Shown here one piece after another: positions 1 through 21,489 of a stretch of 64,000 bases of DNA. Under the pieces are notes generated by a model. That model ran no database searches and was not told where the DNA came from. It saw only the letters and a list, made by a program, of their open reading frames with translations. Source of the stretch: Scatophagus argus. Taxonomy: Eukaryota > Chordata > Actinopteri > Scatophagidae. Positions within the stretch are counted from its first letter, which is position 1. Every line of letters begins with the position of its first letter. The stretch covers positions 23,738,535 through 23,802,534 of the forward strand of contig NC_058503.1 of assembly GCF_020382885.2 (NCBI RefSeq), given 5' to 3'. Both the position numbers and the translations under genes were made by a program.

Positions 1-652
1 AGAAGATAAAAATCTGATTCAGACTCTACACTTTGTGTTGTGTTAATGTCCACCCAGCTGAACAGAAGTTAACACGTTACTGCTCCGTTAGGTCTCCAGA
101 CATCCAGTCCAGACTCGATCTCTTCATACCAAACTCCATGAATTCACTCACGTGTGGTCTGAGCCTTTTCGGTCGTTGTGGTTTCGCTGCTTTGGCCTGT
201 CCCGTAGTCGTCGTAGTGAAGTGAACCTGACCAAAACGCCGGGTGGAGGTCTTCAGACCTGTTGCCAGTTTTGAAGTTTACGGTGTTGTTTGCCTGCATG
301 CCTGATACATGACTGATATTTTTATTTACAGTGACTTCATATTCTCGTTGTTTGGATTTTCTTCTATAGTTTCAGCAGCTTGCTTTTCTTCTCTGGAGGT
401 TGTGATGTTTTTGTTGAGTGCCGTTTGGTTGTAATGGCCCTTTAAAACTGTGTGTTTGGACTCCAGGCTGAGGCTCTGTGTGCCATGTATCCAGATGTTG
501 TGGTGTGGATGCAGCTGTGTGAACAAAACATTCCCGTATGGACTCTTATCGTGACTCTGGACCTGAAAACAGCATTTCTGTGTTGTATGGTCTTATTTAA
601 GAGGCATTTTACCACAAAAACCAGAGTGTGCCAATTGTGTGGACAGCTGACG

Positions 653-1110
653 TATAAAGATGGCCGACATGTCGCCACTTCCTCCCACTGAACAGAAACC
701 AAAACATCCCTAATATGAGTGCTGCCATCTTGTTCTGGTGATGTCATTTGGAACCAGAGTCTGTGCAGTAGTGACTGGGAGGTGGAGCCGCAGTATTGAG
801 TTCCCGCCCACACACCCATCTGAGCCAATCGGGAGCAGCACTCAGCTGTCAATCATCGTCATGTTTCAGCCACTCTTTATAGCATCAAATAACAAAACCA
901 AAGTGATCAGAAAAATGAACAAATGAACAAACATCACCGTGATCAGAACTTCCTAAAATTTATTTGACGTGTACTTTGAGTTTTTCGTTTGGCTCATGTC
1001 CCATCTGCTAACATGGAGGGGGAGGAGCTTATGAGCTTTACTGCAGCCAGCCACCAGGGGGCGTCCAGATGTTTGGGCTGCACTTTTGGGAGCTCTCATC
1101 TTTATGTACA
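653..1110. repeat. MITE-like dispersed repeat, copy 1
   Basis: It begins TATAAAGATGGCCGAC and ends in CATCTTTATGTACA, so its ends are short inverted repeats. The interior shares blocks with two further copies in this window (34720-34896, truncated, and 57889-58184): the CACTTCCTCCCAC block, the GATCAGAAAAATGAACAAA block and the CAGCCAGCCACCAGGGGGCG block. No coding capacity is visible. The structure fits a non-autonomous DNA transposon; I cannot name the family. Confidence 0.6.
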
Positions 1111-1767
1111 CTTAGTGGTGTAGATGAAGTTGTATTACACATATTTTTAGCCATGCTAGTGTGAAAAGTTAAAAACTCTGATACTCTGACTTTTCATCGC
1201 GCGCCATCATCAGGTTATTTCTTGTGACTGCAGACAGCCAAAGTGAGCCCAGTCACCCTCTGGATGTTTTTCCAACCAGACTGATCTGTGAACCGTGAAA
1301 GTCTGGATCAAAGTTTTGGCTGTCTTTGGCTGTTTTGATGTGCTGGTTCCTCGACATGTTGGCTGGACTCTGGTTTTTGTTTTGCCTGCAGTATCCCTTT
1401 AACCAGTGTGGAGTGAGAAATGAGATGATCTATGAAACGCTCCAGGTGGCTTCTCTCAGGCTGATTTTACCAGGAACCCGCTTCATCCTCCTCCGGTTCA
1501 TCAAAGTCTAACAAATCTCACAGCAGCTCTCTTTCCTGTCAGCAGTGTGAGGAGGCCACTCAATATGTGGTCTAGAAAACTTGTCCCATTTTTGCATGAT
1601 TCACCTTCCAAATCACATCTGTTCCTGGTTGAACGTGATGTCTGCAGAAGCTTTCTGCTCGCCTGTAAGAACGAACAAAGTAAAACTAAATGTTTTAACA
1701 GCCAGTCTGTGTCACTGTCTCTTATTTCATTCTGTCCACAGGATGCTGCCAGGGCCTCGTGGGGAGA

Positions 1768-1806
1768 GGGAGAGAGAGAGAGAGAGAGAGTGTGTGTGTG
1801 TGTGTG

Positions 1807-1841
<35 letters not shown>
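1768..1841. repeat. (GA)n(TG)n compound microsatellite
   Basis: A run of GA dinucleotides passes directly into TG dinucleotides interrupted by one CG. It is a plain simple-sequence repeat in non-coding DNA; the Glu-Arg and Cys-Val open frames across it are artefacts. Confidence 0.9.
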
Positions 1842-1846
<5 letters not shown>

Positions 1847-2958
1847 GTCCCAGTGGACTCTTCGTGTGTATCTTTAAAAGAGTTCAGGCATTTCTGTCCT
1901 CACCAGATGTAAAAACTGCTTCACCTTCAAAGCCACAGAGGAGCCAATCAGAGCATGTGGTCACGTGACAGGAAGTTACAGGTAACTGAGCAGATCATAC
2001 CACTGTGTCAGGGTAACAGGTGTGGAGGAGGTTGGCCCAGTCGTCAGCAGGTGGGAGAGCAGCCAACATGGCTGCAGATTCAAAATCAAAGTAAACACAA
2101 ATCAACACATAAGACCATTTTATACAAACAGGAAATGATGCAATATGTGTGATGTCAGAAATCAAACTGATTTAGTGAAGGTCTACCTTATCTTAAAAAC
2201 AAAACATTTTGTAAAGGCTTTTAGCCGGTGTTAATCTGTCACTTTTATTGACTGCAGGTTTCTTTCACGTGAGACTAAAATGATAAAAACGAGAGTGTGA
2301 AGCCTCTTTACGTCCTGGATCCACTCAGACCACAAAGCCTCGGAAGGCTCGAACCGTCCGTCAGTCCTCTGATAACCGCACGGCACCTGAACACAACTGA
2401 GGAGTTCAAACCGCCTAACAAACTCAAAGCTTAAGAAAAACTGGCTGTTTTTATTATTTTTTTGAGACTGTTTTGTCTGTGTTTTTGCTGTTTTTTGTTA
2501 CTGTTAATCTAACAAATCTAATTTTGATTTGAGAACGTCTGATTTGTGAAACTTGTTCCTCCGGCTGAAGAGCAGATCAGGCTGCTGCTTTAGCTTCACT
2601 CAGGTATCGCTGCTTTTCTCATTCAAACTCTTACGGTGACATCAGCGACGGACGGTGGGACAATCTGGGCCAGTTTTAGTCTGGATTCGGTGAATTAGTA
2701 GCAAACCGGGCAGACGACGACAAAGTTTACGGATTTTCTTGCCCCAACTTTAACCGGAAAGGAAAGGAAACCACAGGGGCTTCTGGGTAAAAAGATGCCG
2801 TTAGTTTTTCCTTGAGACGTGGTACTTTGGGGTTTCCGGCCTGTGTGTATTGGTTTACAGTTTTAACTGTCCAATGTTACCGTTAAGTGTCACTGTGGAT
2901 GTTGGACAGGAGGTCAATTTGACAGGGAAGTGAAACCTCGGAAAACGAAACTACCCGC

Positions 2959-2974
2959 CCCACAATGCACTGCG
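2959..2974 (+). promoter_or_regulatory. ZNF143/THAP11-type promoter motif upstream of cnot11
   Basis: CCCACAATGCACTGCG resembles the core of the ZNF143 (SBS) motif, known in many vertebrate housekeeping promoters. It lies about 420 bases upstream of the cnot11 start codon. Assigning it to the cnot11 promoter is an inference from position. A near-identical 16-mer recurs at 19555-19570. Confidence 0.45.
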
Positions 2975-3396
2975 CCGTCAGGGTCAAATCTGAATTTAAA
3001 CAGCTAATGCAGCGCAGCTGTGTTTAGCTGCCCTCGTAGCGCCACAGCGGACTGGAATATTGAGCTCGCTTATTTTCTGTGTTGAAAGTCTGTTTTGTAG
3101 TTAGGTACCGAATAGCCGTGAGCGGGTTCTTCCGGACGGACTCTTCATTTTGTGACATGGCTTCACCGGTTTGGGTCGGTGTGCGCTGCTAGGCTAAGCT
3201 AACTGTTTGCTAGCCGAGCTCCAGGACTCGGAGCTCGTGTGATGACTGCGGCTTTGAATGTTGTGTTCTCTCCCACAGAGATGAATTGACTTCGCTTATG
3301 TTGTGACAGAAGCGCTACGTTTGCTGTATTAACAGAAAGTAGAGTTTTCTAACAGTTTTGACCTCCTAAGCGCCGACCGCGTCCAGGCGAGCAGAC

Positions 3397-6297
<2,901 letters not shown>

Positions 6298-6525
6298 CGA
6301 AGCTCACAGAGACACGAGAGGCCCGACTTCCTGAAGTAACTCCCATGGTCACGTGTCACCAGTGTGCTGGTTGGGTCACCACAACAACTGACTGTACTGT
6401 AAATATGTCGCAGCGTTTTGTCCAGACTTCAAACTCCTCTGTTCACTCACAGCTCTGAACTGTCACCGTTTCCTCAGCTTTTTATTTTCTACTTACTGCT
6501 CCTTTGGAAATAGAACCTTGTAATA

Positions 6526-6531
6526 ATTAAA
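6526..6531 (+). terminator. Probable cnot11 poly(A) signal (ATTAAA)
   Basis: ATTAAA lies 229 bases past the cnot11 stop codon, followed by a GT-rich stretch. ATTAAA is the commonest variant poly(A) hexamer. The 3' end itself is inferred. Confidence 0.5.
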
Positions 6532-7061
6532 CAGTTCGACTGAGTCTGTCAGGTTGGGTTTTTGTGTTTTCATTCGTATGTTGTCAGGTCGGTGCATGGA
6601 TGTGTTCAGGTGAAATGTGGACTCCACATCAGAGGTGACGCCCGAGGACTCTGGTTTCCAGACCACGTGCTTCATCTCCAAAATGTCTTCTGTCGCCGCC
6701 AGGAAGCGATAGCACTTCCTTCATAAGGTCCAGAAGAGTTTTTGATTCTTTTTCACTGTTGGTGCGAGGTGGTGTTTTACCTGTACCGCTCATTAGAGAC
6801 TCCTGACCTCACGTTAAGCCCTCGAACGAGTCAAACGAGTCGTTTTATGGCGGCTGTGATGCTGTTGGGCCAGCGTGCGTCACGTGACGGCTTCAGAGCC
6901 CGCCGCTGTTTCTGCGGGCTCGGCTCAGTGTCGTCCACTTCCTGTGGCCAGAGTGACACGTTACAGCGCCTTCACGTCACGTTAAATGTGATGCCTTCTT
7001 ACCAGTCGACCTCTGGGACTTTTTACACAAACAGTAACACGAGTCTTAATACAAAAATCAG

Positions 7062-7067
7062 TTTATT
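7062..7067 (-). terminator. Probable lcp1 poly(A) signal (AATAAA)
   Basis: TTTATT on the plus strand reads AATAAA on the lcp1 strand, 294 bases past the lcp1 stop. The interval 6298-7360 otherwise holds only the two convergent 3' UTRs. Confidence 0.6.
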
Positions 7068-7360
7068 GGTTGCGTACATTTGGTGAAGGTTTGATTGTGT
7101 GTAATCAGGTCAGACAACACAAAACAAAGACTTTTACTGAACCAATCAGAGTATTTCTGCCTTTAAATGTTGAGTTTACAGCCTGAAGACCAATTAAAGC
7201 CTGCATGATGTCCTTTGAGACAGCTGACTGATGTGAACGCAGCCCTGTAGGTTCAGTTCCCGTCCTGCTGAAAGGTGCAGATACTCTGAGCTTTAAGCTT
7301 CCAGTCGCTCCTCAGCCTGTGGAGCCCGTGTGTTCGGTTCAGGCTTCCTGTTGGTCGTCT

Positions 7361-13987
<6,627 letters not shown>

Positions 13988-16376
13988 GTTGGAAACCTGA
14001 AACTGACAGAGGAAAGAAAACCTCGTCTGTAAATCAAAGGTGGGATCCGGACAGGACTGGCCGGCTCAGGGGACGTGTGTGCAGAAAAGGAGGAACTTGG
14101 CAGACGAGACCTCCTGATTTCGTACTGTGATGCAAACTGCTCACAGTTCTCACTTCTGCCGACCTCTAACTTCCTGCTTCTGTGGCACTTCCTGCCTGAC
14201 AGAGGAGCTTCTTTGTTTGCTGCCGATGTGCAATTACACGCGAGTATCTGCTGGTCCCACGGGTACCCGACCTGAAGGCAGGACCCATCTCAATGCTGCC
14301 TACGTTACCCACCATGCAGATCAACTGCCATCAGCTGGGTGTGAGGTTCAGCTGTGTCATGCCTGTAGCAGAGAGAAGCAGCGAGTTCAACCATCCAGCA
14401 AGGCTGACGACATGAAAAAAGGAAACAAATATTCAGAGTCGAAGTTCATTTTTATCCCCGGTCAGCTGAGACGGCTCAGAGACACGAGTTCTCCAGTTTT
14501 CATTTCTCCAAAGACAGGATGAAACGACCCACCAATCACAGATCGGAATCCTTTCATGCCAGTTTAAAGTTTTCGTGATTCTCTTCAGCAGACATTTTCT
14601 TGTGAAACGATGAAAACACGACCCGCATTTAATACTTCTGTCATTACAAACTGTTGGTGTGCAGCTGAATACTCCCACAGCTTTCAGTTCAGTCAGTGTA
14701 AAGACCAGAAACAGGAGAGCCCAGCTGGCCCGACTCTGCCCGAACGTCTCAGGTAATTAACACAGTCGCTGGAGAGCTTCTGAGGTGCTGCCAAGTCACT
14801 TTAATTAGCTTTGGACTGAGGCAGGCTAGCTGCTTCCAGTGTTAATGCTGAGCTGAGCTCAGCTAACAGACTGCTGGCTCCAGTCAGGCGTATGAGCGAT
14901 GTCAACCTTTCATCTAACTTTTCAGAAGAAAGTGAAGAAGCTTCCGAAGGTCAGATTCTGTCTTTGTTTAGTAGTTTTAGGTTCACGGGTTGTTTATAAC
15001 GTTCACATTGGTTCCATGAGTGTCTGCAACAGCAATGACGTCGCCGCTAACCCGTCTCATCGTCCGTACCAGCGCTCACATTCTGCACATGAGGAACAGT
15101 GAAGCAATTTTGAGAAGCAGGCGATCACATGACACATAAGCTATTTTGTTTGGCTGTGTGTGTGTGTTTGTGTTTGCAGGTCCTTTTTTGGCAAAGTCAG
15201 AATTCGACCTGTTTGTTGGTTTCAAACCACGAAGAAAACCTTGAAGAGAAGTGATTCAGCTTCCTGTACTGCTCGGAGAAAAGCAACCCGATGGTGACGT
15301 ATTTTAGAGCAAAACATCAACTGTCTGTGGAAAAATTATGACCTCACGGCCTCATGTTAATAACTTGTGTACACAAACATCACGTTAAAGCAACATGAGT
15401 AAAATCCAAAGACTGGATCAGTGGATCTGACAGACCAAAGCTGATTCAAACAGCACATTCACGAGTTGTCCACTGCTTCACGGCTAACTCATGGCAACCA
15501 ATCGTCACTTCTGAGAGTTTAAAACGTCATAAAACATCAGTTATTTTGTAAGCTGCTTGACAAATGACCCAAACAAGTAATCCTTTACCCATACAGATCC
15601 AGATGTACCTGAACCGAACTGGGGAACCGGAGCCGACATGATGAAGCGTGACGCTAACCTCGACTGTCATGGCTGCCGCATTCGTGCCCATGCAGCAAAC
15701 GAGTGGATTCTGTCAGCAGATGAAGTTAGAGTCTGAGAGGATGGAGGAGGTGATTTATCAGAAGTCGACTGTTTTTAGATCAGCCTACACTTTCAGAGAG
15801 TCAAAGCAACATATTGATAAAATACAACTGATTAAAAGTGAAATGTTCAAGTCTTCTTCAAAATCTCCCTGAAATGAGCACTGACAGCCTGACGTATCTG
15901 AAACGATAAGATGATGTCCTTTAACTTTGGTATCAAGTCATAAGTTTATCTTATCAGACCACATGTGAACGTCATCCATGCTCCCATCTCGTGTGTCGTT
16001 ACTTATCCGGCTCATGTCCTCAGAGCTGTGAAGACCACACTTAGTGAAACATGGCTGAGGTGAATACAGACGCTCTGTTCAGTCTGTCCTGAACCTCAGC
16101 AGGTTAAATGAACTGGACAAGAACTTTGACGTTCCATCAGTTCTGTTGGAGCTAAATGTAGTGAAACAACGTCGCTGAGCGGTGTCCCTAAACGCAGCAC
16201 AGCCGCTACCCAGCAGAACATGTAACATACAGACTGGGTTACATCTGCAAAGATTCATTTGATTTAAGGGCACAATTTGACTTTTATTTCTAATTCTCTC
16301 TGAGTAAATTTGGTCATAGTTTAGTATGAAGTGTCTAATCTTCCCATTTTCCCTGTTAAAGGTTTCTTACTTCTTC

Positions 16377-16653
16377 TTTTTTTTTTTTTTTTTTTTAAGA
16401 TTAAAGTGACATATTTTGTCATTGGAGGGAACTCACTCCAACGAAATTTGCTCTCTGCATTTAACCCACCCAAGTGACGTGCACACACACACAGCAAACC
16501 CGGGGCAGTGGGCGACCGCGTGCAGCGCCCGGGGAGCAGTGGGGGTTAGGTACCTTGCTCAAGGGTACCTCAGCCATGGACACCAGGACGGGGAATCGAA
16601 CCAGCGATCCACCGGTTACGGGTCCGACACCCTAACCGCTGATCCACGACTGC
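16377..16653 (-). mobile_element. tRNA-derived SINE, copy 1
   Basis: Read on the minus strand, it starts with a tRNA-like head: an A-box-like TGGATCAGCGG and a perfect RNA polymerase III B box, GGTTCGATTCC. A body (CCATGGCTGAGGTACC...CTGCCCCGGGTTTGC) follows, then a 3' poly(A) tail seen as the T run at 16378-16396. A second copy lies at 54412-54626 with a shorter head. The family name is not assigned. Its head directly abuts the fold-back element at 16654. Confidence 0.8.
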
Positions 16654-17239
16654 CTGAGATGAACTGAACAAAATAATGCTGATGAAACCGATGAGACAGA
16701 CTCAACCCAGCTGGGTTAGTGTCTTGGCTGAGACACTAACACAGATACACCAAAAAACAGCACATTTACATGCCTGAATTTATTAAGTTTAAGTGGTGGA
16801 AATAAACATTATGCTCAAGGGACTTTATTCGTTTAAGTCAACACCCCCCCCCCCCAGCCATTATTAGAGACCCAGCTTTTGTTTGAGGAAAGAAGGTAAA
16901 CAGTTTAACATATAATGAGATAAATAAGCTGTGTGACATCAGGACTTCTACACGCAGCATGAAAAAGGTTGTTCTGTATTCCTCACAAAAACACACTGTT
17001 ACACACTGTACACACTGTACACTGTTAGCCGCTAGCTAATTCAATCTGCTCATGATGACTCAGCAGAGAAGCTCTGATTCCCCACCAGGAGTCGGCTCAT
17101 CGGTGGTTTGATCCAGTTCTCCTGTTCAGCTCCAGAACGGTTTTTGGCTGAACCATCACCTTGAGAGTATCATAAAACCCAGCTGGGTTGAGTCTGTCTC
17201 GTCGGTTTCATCAGCATTATTTTGTTCAGTTCATCTCAG
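16654..17239. repeat. Fold-back (long inverted repeat) element with 64-bp arms
   Basis: The left arm (16654-16717, starting CTGAGATGAACTGAAC) and the right arm (17176-17239) are reverse complements over about 64 bases with one clear mismatch (CGATGAG against CGACGAG). Each arm contains the palindrome CCCAGCTGGG. The loop of about 458 bases has a C homopolymer (16845-16855) and no coding capacity. It may be a MITE-like or fold-back transposon. No target-site duplication is obvious, and the left end abuts a SINE. Confidence 0.75.
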
Positions 17240-19250
17240 AAAGTCAGACTTCTCTCCTCAAGTGTATGTTTAAGTTAGTTAAGAGCGTTAAGTTTCAAGT
17301 CGCCCCAGTAGCCAACACTATTTTACTTTAATTTTGGGCCTTGCTTTTAAGACTGCACTGAGGTTTTACTCGGGTAGATTCAACAACTGCTCCCACAGAA
17401 GCTAACGGGGATCCAATAAAATAAACTCGGCAGGGACACCTTATCCTGAAACCACGATATTATTAACCAACTATTTCATCATTTAAATAAACAAGCCAAA
17501 CAAGCTTCTCAAATGTGATGATTTGTCGACTCTAAACTCTAAACTTTGGTTTACTCTAAACAACTTGGGCTAAATTTGAAAAACTGCTTTAATGTCTACT
17601 TTAAGTCATGTGACTTGAGTCCACACCTCTACAACACCACGACGTAGAAACACCTGTAAAAGTGTAGGATTTACTTACTGCCTTTCACTAAATGTACAGA
17701 AACACCATTAGCAAAACAGTCAGTATTATGAGCACTTTATCTACACTAAAGCATCACAGTTTATAATTCGATCATATGAGAAAAGCGAACTCCAACATGT
17801 GGACTGAAGAGTCTCCATCTCGTCTGTACCGGACGGAAAGTGGACTGAAACACTCAGGCAGGAGTATAAAGGTGTGCTTAAGTAAAGTGCTCGTGACAGA
17901 ACTTCCTTATCTGTCGGTGACTGACTGTATGAATCGGCGTACACAAGCTGAACCTCATCGGGACGCCTCACACCTGCATCCACAACACGTCCTCCACCCC
18001 CCAACACAAAGCACACAAGGCAGACCCCGTCCTCAGCTCGGCTTCTGTGCCCCATCGCTGCCTTGGAGGGATTTTCAGCAGTTGAAGTGAAGCTAACCGC
18101 AAACTTCCTGTTCAGTTCGCTGCAGTGGTTTAACTTCTCCTTCCCCTCCTCTGCAGGCCTCACTCAGGCTCTGACGGCTCTCATCTGCTCTGCTGGACGG
18201 GTTTTCAGACAGTTTTCAAACATGCACACAGTTAAACAGATAAAGCGCGGAAGGTTTCAGCTTGTGCTCGCAGCCCCGCCGTCGGTTCGAGAAGCGAGGC
18301 GGCACGTGGGCGCAGCAGTAAAACGTGGACCTGAGGCGAAGAGTGGTCGGGCTTTGGAAGCACCTGTGCAGACCAGAGGCCCACCGATGTCATGTGCAGT
18401 TACCTGAGAGGTGAGGTGAGAGGGCTGCTGGTCTCTGGGCTTGGACGCTTATTTGTCTGTCTCTTCCTCGGCTGCTCCGTCCGGTCGCTGTGCTGCTTGC
18501 TGTGCTGCTCGCTGCTCAACAGGCACCAAAGGCAGGGCGACGACGCATCTATTCAAATCTACGGGGAAGGAAGTGACACACAACGCTTCAGAAACAGGAA
18601 TGAGAGGCGTTTTGTCTTTATATGGCAATGCGTGCTGGCTGCAAGTTAAGGTGACCCCCCGCGGTGGCTTTGAGGACATTTTAGCAACCTTTTGGAGTTT
18701 CCGAAAGGCTGTCAGGCTGTCCTGGAAGGTTTAGGCATCAGAAATCTGATCAGCGGGGCACCGAGGCCAAGGCTGGTGATCCAGTTCATCTCAGGGGGGT
18801 CGAGGTCAGGACTCTGTGCAGTCCAGTCAGATCCTTCCACACCAAAGTGGGAAAACTCTTGACATGTTGAAACATGACAGAGACAATCTGCTGAAAGCTG
18901 CCCACACGGAAACAAAATACATGAACATATGTTTTTTATCTATGCCACATATATTTTCCAACATATGTGCACATATTCAAAACTAAGTCTCCATTTTCAG
19001 GGGACTGAAAAAGATTGCTTGATTATTTAATCTTATTCCACTTCCTGTGGCAGATGTGAGATGCTAGATGCTGACAGCTGAAAGCTCCTTTAAATCTGTT
19101 CTGTTATGCAAAGTGTTTTCAAGGTTACTGAACAACAAACTTCTGTTTTGTCAGCCATACGGGGATATTTTTTAAAATGTTCTTTATCACACACTGGCGG
19201 GAATATAAGACAACACTACGACCTGAGGCAGCATAAGAAAGTCCACTTAC

Positions 19251-19340
19251 CGTAACGAACCGGTTCTGTCAGGCCGTGATGTGATGTGAAACTGTTCTGA
19301 ATGTGACCGCTGCTCAGTCACACGGAGACACCAGGACCAG
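19251..19340 (-). other. lcp1: Candidate non-coding first exon of lcp1
   Basis: lcp1 needs a 5' UTR exon because an acceptor (CAG) sits at 13997-13999, just upstream of its ATG exon. On the minus strand, a strong donor (TTACG|GTAAGTGG) ends at 19251, within a locally GC-richer region. This is an inference from the splice signal and position only; the 5' boundary given is arbitrary. Confidence 0.25.
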
Positions 19341-19554
19341 CCGAGGTCCTCGGCTTTGCTTCCACGTCGGAAATGAGAAAAATCTCAGCCCGTCGTTTGT
19401 TTTACCGAAACGATCACGTGACCGATCGTGGCGGTTAACGACACGGCACGTTTGCGCCATGTTTTAACTTGTTTAAACAAAACAAAACAACACAACACAA
19501 GAGCAGCGTCTAGCATGCAGCCGGCGGAAACACACCTTTCAGCTGCCCACAAAG

Positions 19555-19570
19555 CCCACAATGCATCGCG
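19555..19570. promoter_or_regulatory. ZNF143/THAP11-type motif in lcp1-alg11 interval
   Basis: CCCACAATGCATCGCG shares its first 11 bases with the motif upstream of cnot11. It lies about 300 bases upstream (minus strand) of the candidate lcp1 first exon, and 1.9 kb upstream of alg11. Confidence 0.4.
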
Positions 19571-19961
19571 GTTTTCCCGCTCCGCTACGTCACCCTCTCG
19601 AGCCCTGTAGCCTTCTAAGCCCGGTGTGTCGGTCGGCTTCGTGAGTCGGTAGTTCGTCTGTCGCCGCAGTGTGGATCGACTTGATGAGAGATGATTTAAA
19701 AACTGCTGCATGCAATAAAACAATCAAAAGTTGCTGTCTTATAAACTGAATTTTCTTCTGCAAACCTCAATCTGCATTGAACTAAAATAAGTACAATCAT
19801 AAATACATTCTGTTTGAACATGTGCACATTACATCACTTGCAAATAAAGTGAGATATAGGCATTATGTATGGCATATATGCACCTGACTGTGGCATATGT
19901 GTGGATATATAGAAGTCATATATGACACATATATTTCCTATATATCCACATACAGGATACA

Positions 19962-20577
19962 TCTCAGGAAGTTGAAACGGACTGGACTGTCTACTCAGCT
20001 GCTCATGAACTTTTACAGAGCCACAATCGAAAGCATCCTGTGTCTCAGTGTGACTGTGTGGTATGGCAGTTGCACAGCACAGGACAGGAAGGACTTGGCC
20101 CGGGTGGTGAGGACAGCACAGGGGATTGTGGGCTGCAGTCTACCAGATCTGGACTCGGTTTACACTGCCCGAGTCCAGAAGAAGGCAAGACGCATTGCCA
20201 CAGACCCCACCCACCCGGGAAACGAACTGTTTGTACCGCTTCCATCAGGAAAGCGGTACAGGAACATTAAAACCAGCACCAACAGACTCAGGGACAGCTT
20301 CTTCCCCAGAGCTGTTAAAGCAATAACCCCCATACAGTGAAACACTCATACACATAGTCTGGCACTAGTGCACTTTGTTTTTATCTACCTCACTCTGTAT
20401 CTGCATTTTGTACTTTGTATTTTATATTTCTATATTTTTATATTTTCTTCTAAGGTGTGCAATTTTTTATTTTCCTATTTATAAGTGTGTTTTGAAGCTG
20501 AGAATCTGCACAAAATTTCGTTATGCTTGCATAATGACAATAAAGACTCTTGAATCTTGAATCTTGAATATTGAATA
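19962..20577 (+). mobile_element. 5'-truncated L2-like LINE, copy 1
   Basis: The first 380 bases encode an open C-terminal end of a LINE reverse transcriptase (LRKLKRTGLSTQLL, ILCLSVTVWYGS, RVVRTAQGIVG, NRLRDSFFPRAVKAI). A 3' UTR follows, ending in AATAAAGACTCTTGAATC and short TTGAATC-type tandem repeats, the tail style of L2/CR1-like elements. It is inserted in an AT-rich repeat. The 5' end falls at TCTCAGGAAGTTGAAACGG, the same place as in copy 2 (36186). Confidence 0.85.
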
Positions 20578-20689
20578 CATGCACATATATGACCCTAAAT
20601 ATGGCATACATGCAGTATTCTGCATATATTTGGATATATGTTCATATATTTCCTTTCCGTGTGGGTTTACTTTTATGAATTCTGGGACC

Positions 20690-21060
20690 TGCAAGTAAAC
20701 CTGCACTCTGTGATCTAAGTGATCTATTGGGAATATATGGGACTATTAGATCCTGCAGGTATGACGGGGCGAGTCCACTTAGGGCCTTATATGTAAGTGG
20801 GAGAATTAAAAAAAAAAAGTTTATTCTGAATTTTACTGGAAGCCAGTGAAGGGAAGCTAAGACGGGCGAGATGTGATCTATAATGGCTATTAATGGAGTC
20901 ATTTGGACATCCTGACAATAATGAGCCGCAGTAGTCCAGGCTAGAAGTAACAAAAGCATGGATGAGTTTTTCAGCATCACTCTGAGAGAAGATGCTCCTA
21001 ATCTTAGCGATATTACGGAGGTGAAGGAAGGAAGTAAAATACTTTTCTTTAGTTTCACTG
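20690..21060 (-). mobile_element. Non-LTR retrotransposon fragment
   Basis: The minus strand encodes HISPVLASLHWLPVKFRINF, TYKALSGLAPSYLQDL and RSLRSQSAGLL, the C-terminal region typical of fish LINE reverse transcriptases. A poly(A)-like run interrupts it at 20807-20818. The clade (L2, Rex or relative) cannot be settled by eye. It is a fragment with no intact gene. Confidence 0.65.
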
Positions 21061-21489
21061 ATTTCAGGTCAGTCAGCTCCTGTCAAGTTCACCAATTAGC
21101 GTGTTGAATATCGTTTGTCTAATCTGTACTTTAACACCACAATGTGTTCTTACTGAGCTGACTGTGTCCAGCTGCTGTGTGTGGACACGCAGCAGCTGGA
21201 GGACAACAGAGTCCCGGCACCAAAGTCTGCAGTCAGGTGCAGTCAGGTGCAGTCAGGTAACGGTGATGGTCGTCTGTCTGTTACTTCCATCCCGTGTGTG
21301 CACTGATCCTGGATCCGGCACGCAGGAAGCTCACATTTTTGCCTGTCACAATAAATATATAACTAAATAAACTGGCAGGTAGAAGTCACATGTCGATGAC
21401 GTGTGGGCAAACAAACAGCGAGCCAATCGCAGAGAGGCAGTTCGGTCAGCTGACAGCAACTTCCGGTATTGTCACGTCAAGCGTTGGAA

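Larger units (their letters stand above)
1..3396. other. Region upstream of cnot11, no gene recognised
   Basis: I find no spliced or intact gene here. The region holds one copy of a dispersed MITE-like repeat (653-1110), a (GA)n(TG)n microsatellite (about 1768-1840) and AT-rich unique DNA. The last 450 bases form the TATA-less cnot11 promoter and 5' UTR, with a ZNF143-type motif at 2959-2974. Confidence 0.6.
18900..20665. repeat. AT-rich repeat bracket with CCCACACGGAAA inverted ends
   Basis: CCCACACGGAAA with ATGAACATAT nearby occurs at 18901, and its inverted copy (TTTCCGTGTGGG) at 20654-20665. Adjacent stretches (18915-18990, 19855-19961 and 20578-20650) share TATATG/CATATG motifs. This is either one element with inverted ends or two fragments of the same family in opposite orientation. 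The L2-like LINE at 19962-20577 interrupts the right-hand copy. The centre (about 19.0-19.85 kb) looks like unique, partly GC-rich DNA, so two separate fragments are the more cautious reading. Confidence 0.45.
13988..21489. other. lcp1-alg11 head-to-head interval, repeat-rich
   Basis: No coding gene is recognised. Contents from left to right: unique DNA; a tRNA-derived SINE (16377-16653); a fold-back element (16654-17239); a putative lcp1 non-coding first exon and promoter zone (about 19.25-19.6 kb); an AT-rich repeat bracket (18900-20665) with a nested L2-like LINE (19962-20577); a second LINE fragment (20690-21060); then the short alg11 promoter. Confidence 0.6.

Noticed and set aside
16377-16653. 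Functional tRNA gene
   Set aside because: A B box is present, but no cloverleaf acceptor stem closes, and the sequence continues into a SINE body with a poly(A) tail.
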